A DNA stretch of 64,000 nt. Source: a virus. Position 1 is the first letter of the stretch, and every line of letters begins with the position of its first letter. Both the position numbers and the translations under genes were made by a program. The notes beneath the pieces are model-generated. The model saw only the letters and a list, made by a program, of their open reading frames with translations. It searched no databases and was not told the DNA's origin. The stretch lies in the IMG/VR virus record IMGVR_UViG_3300020467_000004, positions 36,574 to 100,573 of that record; one strand, given 5' to 3'. Of this stretch, positions 45,322-54,160 are shown in pieces.

Positions 45322-46359
45322 ATGAACTTACTTAACGAAGTACGTATTACCATTGACCGCAATCGAGAAGAGACTGTTGATATCTGTAAGAAAGAAGCTA
45401 TCTACAAACCGCATTTACGCCTACTGGTATTAATGCGTCAAGAGCAGGGTATCATTGAAGATCCATCGATGAGTGATATTGACCAGTGTCTAGTGATGGA
45501 TAAGATGTTCTTTGAACGTCATCTTAAAGATATCAAGATCAATTCAGATCGAATTCTAACGCATCTAGCAGAAGTCCACAAGTCCAAGTGGTACCTTCGT
45601 CTGCCTAGTTGGTTAGATATCCCTAGAATGCTTGTCGTGGCCGATAAGGAGTATAACGACCAGGTTCGTATGGACGTTCAAACTCCTTACTTTGAGTTAG
45701 AACAAATCCCAAGTCTATCTACCGTTATCTCACACGTTCAACCGTCTAACTACCATGTCGAAGATGTATTGACGCCGTTTGGTGAGGTAAAGACTACAGT
45801 TAAGATCACACCACCTCTTGATCTTAGCCAGATCTTGTCTATCTTCCATACAGTGTCGACGCTTAAATGTGAATATACAAAAGAGCCAATTGGAAACCAG
45901 GGTTTATCTCTATCTCAGGAAGAGCTTAACTTTATTCAAGATGGTACAATACCAGAAAACATTAGCGTATTACGTGAACTAGCTACAATAGCTACATCGG
46001 CAACACCATATACAGCAAGTTTGTATTTCTTCTTACGTCGCTTTAAAGCACTAGACGATATAGACGCATATCAGCTTATTAGCTATAAGAGTCAGTGTAT
46101 GGATAAAGACGCTAAAGCGGCGATCATGGTGCGCGAGAAGAATAAGACATTCCTTACATCGCGTCAAATTAAGAATGCGCTTAAGAAGCTGTGTGCTCAT
46201 TACACCTTTGCGGCAGACATTGATCAGAAAGCGCTATTTGCCCAGGATTACGAGATGTTCAATACACTTCGCTTCCACAACAAACCATACGAGGCATTGT
46301 TAGAGTATCATCGTGAAACTGATTACCTAACTGAAGCCTTAAAGCGTCAAGCAGCATAA
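45322..46359 (+). CDS. Hypothetical virion-module protein, 345 aa
   Basis: An AAAAAGGATAACC ribosome site precedes the ATG, 50 bp after terminase. Helical in both halves with a beta-containing middle (EDVLTPFGEVKTTVKITPPLDL). Basic C-terminal helix pair (TSRQIKNALKKLCAHY). The phiKZ gene after terminase is also an unknown, so this may be its counterpart. Ends at a bidirectional terminator. Confidence 0.6.
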   Translation: MNLLNEVRITIDRNREETVDICKKEAIYKPHLRLLVLMRQEQGIIEDPSMSDIDQCLVMDKMFFERHLKDIKINSDRILTHLAEVHKSKWYLRLPSWLDIPRMLVVADKEYNDQVRMDVQTPYFELEQIPSLSTVISHVQPSNYHVEDVLTPFGEVKTTVKITPPLDLSQILSIFHTVSTLKCEYTKEPIGNQGLSLSQEELNFIQDGTIPENISVLRELATIATSATPYTASLYFFLRRFKALDDIDAYQLISYKSQCMDKDAKAAIMVREKNKTFLTSRQIKNALKKLCAHYTFAADIDQKALFAQDYEMFNTLRFHNKPYEALLEYHRETDYLTEALKRQAA

Positions 46360-46360
46360 C

Positions 46361-46413
46361 AACGGCATACCCTACCTCTACCCGCGATAGGTAGAGGTAG
46401 GGTCTTTATGCCT
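46361..46413. terminator. Bidirectional hairpin terminator
   Basis: A 13-bp perfect stem (46370-46382 with 46390-46402) plus one A-T pair. Followed on the plus strand by CTTTATGCCTTA, and on the minus strand by ATGCCGTT after the stem. The stem is the same sequence as at 5846. Confidence 0.75.
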
Positions 46414-46910
46414 TATTGGTCAAATATCTTTTTAAAGTACTCCACATAGACTGAGTCGTAGCGGGTACCGGTTATTTGATTTTCTAATCGTTCGTACGCG
46501 TTGTGTTGTTGGGGGGTTAACGTACGATAAGTTAATGCCTGGATAATATCTTTATCGCTTATAAGACGACGAAGGTATACAGACACGAACTGTCTTCTTA
46601 ACGGATCATGTAAAGGTAGTGTGTAGAGAACACCGATAAACTCCATCAACGTCTCATCGTCAAGTAGCTGTATTGTCTCATAGGGGATTTCAATTCCCCG
46701 GTGCAGCCACTCAACGAGTTTAACAAACGGGACCTGCTCCCCGTAATAATGATGGATCTTATCCTGCAATGCATCTAAGCCTTCAAGGTAGGTCCTAGGT
46801 GGTTGTTTAAATGTTTTGTTTTTATACAACCTATATACATCACTAGCATAAACCGTTATAAGTACATGCAGACTATACATGGTGACGACCCCTGGTGGGC
46901 TGTTAAACAT
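46413..46910 (-). CDS. Hypothetical protein, 165 aa
   Basis: It starts 3 bp after the 403-aa gene ends. Helical, with an N-terminal hydrophobic segment (VTMYSLHVLITVYASDVYRLY) that could be a membrane or packing helix. Not recognised. Confidence 0.6.
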   Translation of the reverse strand: MFNSPPGVVTMYSLHVLITVYASDVYRLYKNKTFKQPPRTYLEGLDALQDKIHHYYGEQVPFVKLVEWLHRGIEIPYETIQLLDDETLMEFIGVLYTLPLHDPLRRQFVSVYLRRLISDKDIIQALTYRTLTPQQHNAYERLENQITGTRYDSVYVEYFKKIFDQ

Positions 46911-46913
46911 ATA

Positions 46914-48125
46914 CTAGTCGTAATGCTTCATGGTCAGAGATCTAAGAACAAGATAAAGCAGGATACCTGTTCTAACACTTGCCTTTACAGACGCGTTACG
47001 TGAATCAACCGCATCTTCAGCAATCTCACCAGCCAATTCACGGATCTCCATGAGGTCATCTTGCACACTACGTGAAGACATGTAAATGGCTCGCATCTTA
47101 ACTAACACTAGTGGTAGATTGGTAATATCCACCTTATTCTGTTGTAGATAGTGGAACGCGTGAATGATGGTTTTATCCAACAACGGCGTAATGACCTTAT
47201 CTTTACTATCTGAAACATTGTCACTCATATAACGCAAGCTATTAACCAATTGCTCAGGCGGCATCGTATGAATAGCTTTAGCAATGATGTCTACTAGCTC
47301 TTGTTTAATGAACGTCTCATCGTCACTTATTATGCGGTGTAGGTATTGTCTAAAACGCGTATAGTCATTGCGCTTGTCTTTTACAATGCTCTCGCCATCA
47401 ATATCTACAGAAGAAGAGACCGTAGTGATCTTAGCATCTTGTTCTCTAACTTTATGGAATACCTCAACAACCGCCTTAAATACCTCACGTATACGTGACT
47501 GTATATCGTTAACCATGTACACCACAGCATCGTCAGGTGCAAACGTACGGTAAGTATTATAGTGGATGCCTGTCTTAGCCAAGATGCTCTCAGAACGGTC
47601 TTTAACCAACGCACCCCACGAACCATGAACCTTTAATGAGAATTTCTTAGACAAACTTGCATATGTCATCATCGCTACACTCTTATCGGCGGGGTAGCGG
47701 AAATAGTGACTCATTAAAGAACTCAGGAACTTATAATGAAGCATGCTTAGTAACGCAATTTGAACTTGCTCTTTCTCTTTACTACTTACATCACTTTCTT
47801 CAAAACGATGCAGGCACCAGATAATAGACAGGTTAACTAAGTCGCTACTTACCTTAAAGCTAGTATCAATAGAGTCCAACGAGTAGACATCTGCTTTAAG
47901 TGCTACTTCATCAATCTGTAATACTTCATCAAACCACGTAATTTTGTCATCGTTGGTATAACGAATAGGGTAGACGCCAATCAGCGCATCCCCAAAGAAA
48001 TTAATCGAATCGTCTGTCTTAGTTACAAACCCATTGACATAGCCGATGATACGTCTAACTAGACCGCGATTAAAGACGACGTCTTGACCGATGTCATTAA
48101 AGACGGTTTTAAGTGTACCTGCCAT
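46914..48125 (-). CDS. Putative virion protein, 403 aa
   Basis: An AAGGATACCC ribosome site precedes the ATG. Nearly all helical; a conserved-looking core has SYFRYPADK-type aromatic and basic residues (LMSHYFRYPADKS, SWGALVKDRSES). Lies between terminase and PhuZ in a region that in phiKZ holds virion genes of unknown role. No family match by eye. Confidence 0.6.
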   Translation of the reverse strand: MAGTLKTVFNDIGQDVVFNRGLVRRIIGYVNGFVTKTDDSINFFGDALIGVYPIRYTNDDKITWFDEVLQIDEVALKADVYSLDSIDTSFKVSSDLVNLSIIWCLHRFEESDVSSKEKEQVQIALLSMLHYKFLSSLMSHYFRYPADKSVAMMTYASLSKKFSLKVHGSWGALVKDRSESILAKTGIHYNTYRTFAPDDAVVYMVNDIQSRIREVFKAVVEVFHKVREQDAKITTVSSSVDIDGESIVKDKRNDYTRFRQYLHRIISDDETFIKQELVDIIAKAIHTMPPEQLVNSLRYMSDNVSDSKDKVITPLLDKTIIHAFHYLQQNKVDITNLPLVLVKMRAIYMSSRSVQDDLMEIRELAGEIAEDAVDSRNASVKASVRTGILLYLVLRSLTMKHYD

Positions 48126-48247
48126 ACGGGTATCCTTTAATTATTTAATAGAAATATACGGAGTAATCATAAAAATACACCTTCAACGTATATCTATAGG
48201 GTAGTTAACGCTATCTAGTGTTGAGGAAATTTGATACAGGAAGAAAT

Positions 48248-48574
48248 ATGTCAGACCCAGTAGAACGTATACATAAAGCGCTAAAAATAGTTGAAAAGCA
48301 AACGGCAATCGTACCGCAAGAAGATATTACGTTTGCAATACTTCGTAACGTGGATAGTAAGTTTCACGACCACGTGTTGGAATCACAATTAGGACTCGGT
48401 TCGGGTGTGGGTTATAGAAACCAAGAAAGACTCGAACAGGCCGGTTGGATTTTTGAAGATTTTAAGATCATCACTACAAAAGGTAAAGTCAATATACCTT
48501 ACTTAATGGGTAAAAAACGTAAACAAATCAAGAAGTTATTAGCTTCTGTTGATGACGATCCAAAAATAGTTTAG
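48248..48574 (+). CDS. Hypothetical protein, 108 aa
   Basis: A TTG at 48218 is in frame, but CAGGAAG at 48237-48243 fits the ATG at 48248. Charged alpha/beta protein with a basic C-terminus (MGKKRKQIKKLLASVDDDPK). Possibly nucleic-acid binding by charge alone. A weak hairpin of G/T and A/C runs follows. Confidence 0.55.
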   Translation: MSDPVERIHKALKIVEKQTAIVPQEDITFAILRNVDSKFHDHVLESQLGLGSGVGYRNQERLEQAGWIFEDFKIITTKGKVNIPYLMGKKRKQIKKLLASVDDDPKIV

Positions 48575-48602
48575 CGGTCAATTTAGACAAATACTATACC
48601 CC

Positions 48603-48619
48603 GGGGTTTTAAAAACCCC
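48603..48619 (+). terminator. Weak hairpin after the 108-aa gene
   Basis: GGGGTTTT (48603-48610) and AAAACCCC (48612-48619) can pair with a one-base loop, so the stem must open at its top. It lies 30 bp after the stop and before the next ribosome site, where it might also mask GTGGAGAGG. Confidence 0.35.
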
Positions 48620-48646
48620 CTGTAGTTTTTGGTGTGGAGAGGACGC

Positions 48647-49183
48647 ATGACAACGATAGTCTGGGATGGACAGCAGTTGGCTAGTGATAGCCAGTTGACT
48701 GTGAATTGGAATGTAATATCACAAGAACCTTTTATCAAGCTACAACTATTAAAAGGGATCTTTATTAATCCGGAGACTAAGGAAGAAGATAACTTAGTAG
48801 GTATGGGCTTTTCAGGTGACGCTGCCCAAATCTATCCATTTAGAGACTGGCTATTAGCTGGTTGTAAGCGAGAAGAATACGCAGAAGAATTTAAAGAATG
48901 CTGCGTCATTCTAGTATGCCGTAATTCAGTATGGCAATTTCACTACAGTCCCGACCCGCTACCGGTCAGGAACACTGTAGCAGTTGGATCAGGTTGCGAT
49001 TTTGCAACATCTGCATTATCATTAGGTAAGACAGCGCCAGAGGCTGTAAGACACGCTATTAAGCATGATGTTTATAGTAGTGGACCAGTGGTATGCTTAA
49101 GTATTGACGAAGCGGGAAAACCTTTCCTCCATCATTACAACGATGATGTTTCGTTAGAAGCCACCGCCTCTTTGGCGTGGTAG
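48647..49183 (+). CDS. Proteasome-like Ntn-hydrolase (threonine peptidase family)
   Basis: The frame starts upstream at a GTG (48629), but GGAGAGG fits the ATG at 48647, which puts Thr at residue 2 (MTTIVWDGQQLASDSQL), the position of the N-terminal nucleophile of proteasome beta/HslV subunits after Met removal. The middle keeps the fold: VGMGFSGDA, and AVGSGCDFATSALSLGK followed by APEAVRHAIKHD and SGPVVCLSID. Such small phage proteases are known in several myophages as T1-type peptidases (general knowledge). Targets are unknown. The start choice decides activity, because the longer form would bury the threonine. Confidence 0.75.
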   Translation: MTTIVWDGQQLASDSQLTVNWNVISQEPFIKLQLLKGIFINPETKEEDNLVGMGFSGDAAQIYPFRDWLLAGCKREEYAEEFKECCVILVCRNSVWQFHYSPDPLPVRNTVAVGSGCDFATSALSLGKTAPEAVRHAIKHDVYSSGPVVCLSIDEAGKPFLHHYNDDVSLEATASLAW

Positions 49184-49227
49184 ATCCAATCTTTTTTTAA
49201 ATTAAAATTATAAAACGGTAGCCGATT

Positions 49228-49830
49228 ATGCAACTTAATACGTTAATCAGTCAGGAAGTCAGAGTATGTCATACCCCAGAATCAGTAGATGTGTTTCAGG
49301 GGGAGGGGTTGAGTGTAAAACACCTTATGCATTTAAACAAAACGGATAGTTACGTAGACCAAGCAATTATGGTCTTAGTTTACATGCAGGGTAGTATTGT
49401 ACCAATGTACGTCACAATGTTTAACCATCCAACACACAACGTTTTTGAAGAGAAATACCAATTCAATAACTTAGTTGAACATATTAATCAAGGTTATAAA
49501 CAAAGTCATGACCTGCTTGTTATGTTAACGACCACGGAGCCTTTAAAGGTTATTACGCAGGGAAGCCAGCTTAAAGTTAAGTCTGGTGATGTGGATGTTG
49601 CTATCTTCACTAACAACCCGGTGGATGATCAGGATCCAGTAAATATACCTAATGTCAAGGGTGCATTTTATCTTGCTAACTTGTTCTTTGACAAATGTGG
49701 TTTAGATGATCATATCAGACAACAGTTTCTAACTACATTGTTAGAGATGTTATCGTTTGATAGAACTGGACGTCTAGATCGCCATGCTAATAGCGTTAGA
49801 CCTCTGTCGGGTACTATTAGATTACACTGA
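49228..49830 (+). CDS. Hypothetical protein, 200 aa
   Basis: Alpha/beta protein starting MQLNTLISQEVRVCHTPESV; ends with a basic helix (FDRTGRLDRHANSVRP). It follows the Ntn hydrolase by 44 bp, so the two may be cotranscribed and the protein could be its substrate or partner, an inference from proximity only. Followed by a hairpin terminator. Confidence 0.6.
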   Translation: MQLNTLISQEVRVCHTPESVDVFQGEGLSVKHLMHLNKTDSYVDQAIMVLVYMQGSIVPMYVTMFNHPTHNVFEEKYQFNNLVEHINQGYKQSHDLLVMLTTTEPLKVITQGSQLKVKSGDVDVAIFTNNPVDDQDPVNIPNVKGAFYLANLFFDKCGLDDHIRQQFLTTLLEMLSFDRTGRLDRHANSVRPLSGTIRLH

Positions 49831-49838
49831 TGTAATTT

Positions 49839-49874
49839 AGACCACGTGGCATCTAGCACGTGGTCTTATGCCGT
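49839..49874 (+). terminator. Hairpin terminator with TTATGCCGTC
   Basis: A 10-bp stem (49839-49848 with 49857-49866) followed by TATGCCGTC. It sits back to back with the minus-strand terminator and both share the palindrome TATGCCGTCACGGCATA. Confidence 0.7.
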
Positions 49875-49907
49875 CACGGCATAGAGTAGGCCCGAAGACC
49901 TACCCTA
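49867..49907 (-). terminator. Minus-strand hairpin terminator with TATGCCGTGACGG
   Basis: The stem 49899-49907 with 49882-49890 (one mismatch) is followed on the minus strand by TATGCCGTGACGG. It closes the 261-aa minus-strand gene. Confidence 0.6.
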
Positions 49908-49911
49908 GAAA

Positions 49912-50697
49912 TTAAACACCTGAAGATGTTAGTTTGATATGGCGATGATAGGTTTCGTGGTCATCCATCATCAGTATCTTTTTCATCTTCGTATCGCGAT
50001 ATTCGGTATACAGTTCTTCCGCATCAGCATAACCTTCTACAATATCACGGTAAATGCCCAATGACATTCCACCATGTAGCCTGGCAGTATCAATACTAAT
50101 AATAGACTGATTGTAGATGTAGCTCTTTACTGCAAACTCTACTAGTTTAGTAAACGCGGGAATGGTACGTGGGTTGAGGTTTTGCATGTCAGGGTCGTTA
50201 CTTACCACACAGCGTAAGACCGCGTTATTACTTAGAACACTCTCGGCTTCAACATGAATAGTGTTCTCATCAATCAATGTTACAGATGATGTGCTATTTG
50301 TTTCATAGCCGTTGGCGGCGTCAATGATGTTAAGCGATTCTCTAATCATAGACGAACTAGTAGTATACGTGCTAGTTGCTTCGTTCTCATTAAACCCAAG
50401 ACTCATCACAGAGATAATGCTACGGCCTTGTGTGGCCGTTTTAGGAATAACGTAGACCTGGTGGCTTCCGTCATCGTAAGTCTTCTTAGCAGAGCGTAGA
50501 GAGAGCTCTATCTGTATACCACCTACTAAATTACAATCTACAAGAACACGAGGTTTAACTACCTTAGCGATGATCTGAGATTCAACGGATACCGGATAGT
50601 TGATAGTATTAAAACGTTTGTCTATAAAGACCTGACGTAGTATTTCCGCTGGGATTTTAAATGTGCAGTCCTGTACGGCTTTTTGAATGGGGCTCAT
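49912..50697 (-). CDS. Putative virion-module protein, 261 aa
   Basis: Alpha/beta, Ser/Thr/Asn-rich centre (NENEATSTYTTSSSMIRES) and a helical C-terminus. No enzyme motif. Lies between terminase and PhuZ, like several unknown virion-region genes of phiKZ relatives. Not recognised. Confidence 0.6.
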   Translation of the reverse strand: MSPIQKAVQDCTFKIPAEILRQVFIDKRFNTINYPVSVESQIIAKVVKPRVLVDCNLVGGIQIELSLRSAKKTYDDGSHQVYVIPKTATQGRSIISVMSLGFNENEATSTYTTSSSMIRESLNIIDAANGYETNSTSSVTLIDENTIHVEAESVLSNNAVLRCVVSNDPDMQNLNPRTIPAFTKLVEFAVKSYIYNQSIISIDTARLHGGMSLGIYRDIVEGYADAEELYTEYRDTKMKKILMMDDHETYHRHIKLTSSGV

Positions 50698-50880
50698 GGT
50701 TATATCCCGTTAGCTGTAGATGACATATGAGTTAATTAATACATTTTCCGTTTATTTATGAAGACCTAGTACTGTGGTAAGCATTAAACTAACAAATGTA
50801 TATCTCATAGTCGAGGGGGTTATTAAATTTGTATTCACTTCATACTTTATCGAACAATCTAGGAATAAGAGGCGATTTTA

Positions 50881-51846
50881 ATGAGTAAACACACCTTAAG
50901 AATCTACGCGGCAGGCGGCTGCGCGACTAACTTAGCGAAGCCCTTTGTTGGTTTAGAATCGTCTGACATCTACGCCGATATCGATCCTGTTTTTGTAGAC
51001 ACTAGCATGTCTAACATCGAAGGACCTATCACTGAAGAAATGTGCTACATCCTACCTGACGTAGATGGCTCAGGTAAGGTACGTCGTGAAAACCACCAAC
51101 GTATCTCTGATTCAATCAAAGACATCGTGTCAATTCACCCTCCAGGTGACTTTAACATTGTTATGTTCTCAGCCGCAGGTGGTTCAGGTTCAGTAGCTGG
51201 ACCATTGATTGCTCGTCATCTTCTTGAAATTGAAGCACCATTGATCTGTATTGTAGTGGGTTCTACAGACTCTGCTATCACGTGTACTAACACACTTAAT
51301 ACACTGAAATCATTAGATAGCATCTCACAAGCTGCAGAGCTACCTATCACATTGTTCTACGAGGAGAACGGTGCTGGTGTTAAACGTTCAGAAATTGACA
51401 AGCGCGTCAAAGGTGCTATCGGTTCTATCAGTGCTTTGGTATCTGGCAACAACCGTGAACTTGATACTAAAGACATTTCAACATGGGTGTACTACAACCG
51501 TGCGTCTAAAGTTGAACCACAATTAAGTCAGCTATCTATTCTTCGTGATAACACAGCGGTAGAAGGTCTTAATGAGCCTATCTCTATTGCTTCATTGTTA
51601 GCAGACCCTGACACGGAGATGCCTGAAGCTGCGCCTGATTATCAATGTATCGGTTATCACCGTGATCAGTCTGGTGAGGTCCCTGACATGCACCTTGTAA
51701 TTTCTGTGAACGGCATTGAGCGTATCTACGAAGGTATTGCTAAAGCGCATGGTACTTACGAGAAGTCTACGTCTAAGCGTTCTCTAGACAGAAAGACTTT
51801 CGTTGGTGGTGGCGATCAAGTAACTAAAGATGGCATGGTACTGTAA
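50881..51846 (+). CDS. phuZ: Tubulin-like GTPase PhuZ
   Basis: 321 aa, near the roughly 315 aa of known phage PhuZ proteins. The nucleotide-binding G-box is SAAGGSGSVAG (glycines at 100, 101, 103), the tubulin-type GGTGSG loop. The T7 loop region reads EENGAGVKRSEIDKR, with E171 and D173 as candidates for GTP hydrolysis. In phiKZ-like infections PhuZ filaments form a spindle that centres the phage nucleus and carries capsids to it. The C-terminal tail (RKTFVGGGDQVTKDGMVL) is short and not as acidic as in Pseudomonas phage PhuZ as I remember it, so the polymer contacts may differ. Ribosome site AAGAGG; a TATGCCGC terminator follows. Confidence 0.8.
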   Translation: MSKHTLRIYAAGGCATNLAKPFVGLESSDIYADIDPVFVDTSMSNIEGPITEEMCYILPDVDGSGKVRRENHQRISDSIKDIVSIHPPGDFNIVMFSAAGGSGSVAGPLIARHLLEIEAPLICIVVGSTDSAITCTNTLNTLKSLDSISQAAELPITLFYEENGAGVKRSEIDKRVKGAIGSISALVSGNNRELDTKDISTWVYYNRASKVEPQLSQLSILRDNTAVEGLNEPISIASLLADPDTEMPEAAPDYQCIGYHRDQSGEVPDMHLVISVNGIERIYEGIAKAHGTYEKSTSKRSLDRKTFVGGGDQVTKDGMVL

Positions 51847-51860
51847 GTACCCATCCAGAA

Positions 51861-51898
51861 CGCATACCGCCTCCCTGATGGGGAGGCGTCTATGCCGC
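51861..51898 (+). terminator. Hairpin terminator with TCTATGCCGC
   Basis: A perfect 8-bp GC-rich stem (51868-51875 with 51881-51888) followed by TCTATGCCGC, with AACGCATA mirrored before the stem. Closes PhuZ. Confidence 0.7.
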
Positions 51899-51916
51899 TT
51901 GTCAGTATTTTTCAGA

Positions 51917-51926
51917 CCTACATTAC
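51917..51926 (+). promoter_or_regulatory. Early-type promoter box CCTACATTAC
   Basis: An exact consensus match directly after the PhuZ terminator and 41 bp before the first gene of the small-gene array. It makes the array a likely early operon. Confidence 0.6.
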
Positions 51927-51966
51927 TAGAGCAGTATAAGTAATATTACAGTGTGGAGATCGTACA

Positions 51967-52314
51967 ATGACAGTGCCTAACTACTTCCTGTTCGATATAA
52001 CAACAGCCCGTGAAATCGCAAAGCCCTTCATTATAGATTTACAAAAACATCTAAGCGGTAGACCAGAAGTCGATATTGACAAAGTATTAAATCAGTGGTT
52101 TGCCGAACGCCTAGTAACAATGGGCGTATTACATCATGACAACCCAATTGAAACTGACATGCCCCTAGGTGTGATCCTTTTCCTTAATAGCCTACCTGAC
52201 GTTATTAAAGGTTCAGTTGATCAACAGCTATTTCGTGCCGTAAGTAATCACTGGCATCCGGACACATCAGTTAAAACGTATATTAAAGACCAGACGTTGG
52301 TCATTAATGCCTAA
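51967..52314 (+). CDS. Small-array protein 1, 115 aa
   Basis: First gene after the early-type box. N-terminal strand YFLFDITTAREIA, helical middle, and a C-terminal strand (TYIKDQTLVINA). This outline (short hydrophobic strand with an Asp, helices, a final strand pair) recurs in the following genes. Not recognised. Confidence 0.6.
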   Translation: MTVPNYFLFDITTAREIAKPFIIDLQKHLSGRPEVDIDKVLNQWFAERLVTMGVLHHDNPIETDMPLGVILFLNSLPDVIKGSVDQQLFRAVSNHWHPDTSVKTYIKDQTLVINA

Positions 52315-52329
52315 AAGGACCTACCCCCT

Positions 52330-52932
52330 ATGGCGATAAGTATAATACTCCCTTTACATGAATTTATAGATAACGTAGTACTACGTTCATCGCTGTTCTT
52401 CTATAACGTCGATCGTCCTAACCCGGTCAAACGTAACCACGCTAAAGCTATTGTTCATCAACTGGTTGACGATGCGTTAAGTCATTCATTTGCATGGGCA
52501 CCAAGTGTCGATAAGACATCGGGTCTGTTAGAGGAATTCTACCCGTGGATGACAACGCATCCTGTATTTGGATCACGCTTCTATCAGCAATGTATAGACC
52601 CGGTTGACGCTAGGCTAACTGAGATCTTAGGTACTTATGTAACGTACAACACACCTGATGTATGGAGCGTGAGAAAAGATGGCGATAGTATCGTCCTAGA
52701 AAACCTAGGTTCTCACATGAACAACGCTGCTCAAGGTTTTGCTGATAAGTTACAAAGCCTACTTCAAGAAGAATACGCAACGCGTTTAGGTTCATTACCA
52801 ATACATCGCAATAATGCAACTACGGGTGATGATCTTAAACATCAAGTAGACTCTACGTACGATGACCTGACAAACACCGTATTGCGTTTAATGGTTGACA
52901 AAGATCTTAATTTGACAGGACAGCCCCAGTGA
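52330..52932 (+). CDS. Small-array protein 2, 200 aa
   Basis: Longer member with the same outline: N-terminal strand ISIILPLHEFID, helical middle, strand SVRKDGDSIVLENL, then an extra helical C-terminus of about 65 residues. It overlaps the next gene by 4 bp (ATGA-type junction). Function unknown. Confidence 0.6.
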   Translation: MAISIILPLHEFIDNVVLRSSLFFYNVDRPNPVKRNHAKAIVHQLVDDALSHSFAWAPSVDKTSGLLEEFYPWMTTHPVFGSRFYQQCIDPVDARLTEILGTYVTYNTPDVWSVRKDGDSIVLENLGSHMNNAAQGFADKLQSLLQEEYATRLGSLPIHRNNATTGDDLKHQVDSTYDDLTNTVLRLMVDKDLNLTGQPQ

Positions 52933-53393
52933 GCCAGATCTCTATCATAGTTAGTTTTGATGATGTACATTCGCTGTGTTTTAAATACTTAGAACCTATT
53001 ATAGGTGGTGCGTATTTACAGTGTATGGACTATACATTGGTATTGGATTATGAAGTAGAAGTGTTTTTGCTTGGTGAAAACAACCGCTATATGGTTGGTG
53101 AGGATGTGACCGAGTCGTGGTTAGAAGAACTATGTCCAATGCCTGATATCCGAAGCGCATTGAAGAAAGATATACGACGCTCTGTACAAGGCATCATTAC
53201 CCGTATCTTAGGCGGTGATAAAATTAGCAACCACCATTACGAGTATCAGCGTCTAGGTGACCAGTTTGAATATCTCATTGTAGATAAGGGTGATGTCAGA
53301 GATGCCGAGCTCGAAATGCTACGACGTTCAAATGACGAGCTTAAACAGAGAATACAGAATATGGAGGAAGGTTGGTGGGTCCAAGATACCTAA
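52929..53393 (+). CDS. Small-array protein 3, 154 aa
   Basis: Start overlaps gene 2 by 4 bp. N-terminal strand ISIIVSFDDVHSL; strand-rich first half, helical middle, strand QFEYLIVDKGDV and a coiled-coil-like C-terminal helix (AELEMLRRSNDELKQRIQN). The coiled coil suggests oligomers or a partner. Overlaps gene 4 by 22 bp. Confidence 0.6.
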   Translation: MSQISIIVSFDDVHSLCFKYLEPIIGGAYLQCMDYTLVLDYEVEVFLLGENNRYMVGEDVTESWLEELCPMPDIRSALKKDIRRSVQGIITRILGGDKISNHHYEYQRLGDQFEYLIVDKGDVRDAELEMLRRSNDELKQRIQNMEEGWWVQDT

Positions 53394-53755
53394 TATTAGA
53401 TATCTCGCATGCGCGTGCTACTGAGAATCATTTAAACGGTTCCCTTGCAACTTACAATCTTAAGTTCACAGATTTATTAACAATGACAGTTGAGGCATTG
53501 ACTAACCTTGAAGATTATTACACCAACGATGAAAAGGTCACCGATTACGGATTGATGTATCGGTGCCTTAATCAATACAACGACAGACATCGTAAGGAGT
53601 ACACCTTTGAGGATATTCATGACATCTGCACGATAGCGCTTAGAATATACAAGACCATTTACCCGGCCATTGGTACATTCTTTCAGCAATATACGTTCAG
53701 TAGACTTATTGTCTCTCAGTGTCTTGGAGATGACCTATATGTTGAGTGCTGTTGA
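53372..53755 (+). CDS. Small-array protein 4, 127 aa
   Basis: A TTG or GTG start (53372 or 53375) follows a GGAGGAAGG ribosome site inside the end of gene 3. N-terminal strand YLILDISHARA, then helices. Shares the L-D-[IV]-S/R start with genes 1, 5 and 7. The end overlaps gene 5 by 17 bp. Confidence 0.55.
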   Translation: MVGPRYLILDISHARATENHLNGSLATYNLKFTDLLTMTVEALTNLEDYYTNDEKVTDYGLMYRCLNQYNDRHRKEYTFEDIHDICTIALRIYKTIYPAIGTFFQQYTFSRLIVSQCLGDDLYVECC

Positions 53756-54149
53756 ACCAGAAGATAAATTCTTCATCATTGACGTTAGGCAATATATGTT
53801 AAAGCTTGATCAGCAAGATGTCCAAGCACTTAACAACATCAAGATGAATTATCATGATGTATTGCTTTTAGCAGCGACTAGTGCATTAACTAGTCAGTTT
53901 GATAAAGTCAAGGTCAAGGATCACGTAGAAGGTGAGCTCTACACATTACTTGATGAATATGATGAGCTGGGTGTGTCGGCCGATAACTACCATACGTTTA
54001 TGCATGTTATCAATATCACGCTACAAGTAGCATGGCCAATAACCCAGTCTGTAGATAATCTACAACGTAACATTCCCAACATCGAGTTTGTAGATGTTAA
54101 TATAGTGGGTGATACTACTGTTGTTTACACATACCACATGGTGGGATAA
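53739..54149 (+). CDS. Small-array protein 5, 136 aa
   Basis: The frame is open further upstream, but the ATG at 53739 with GGAG at 53726 avoids a long overlap and starts just before the array strand FFIIDVRQYML. Ends with strands IEFVDVNIVGDTTVVYTY, matching the FVGFDGMDIVVNVY ending of protein 8. Clear outline match to the array; function unknown. Confidence 0.55.
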   Translation: MLSAVEPEDKFFIIDVRQYMLKLDQQDVQALNNIKMNYHDVLLLAATSALTSQFDKVKVKDHVEGELYTLLDEYDELGVSADNYHTFMHVINITLQVAWPITQSVDNLQRNIPNIEFVDVNIVGDTTVVYTYHMVG

Positions 54150-54160
54150 GAGAATATACA

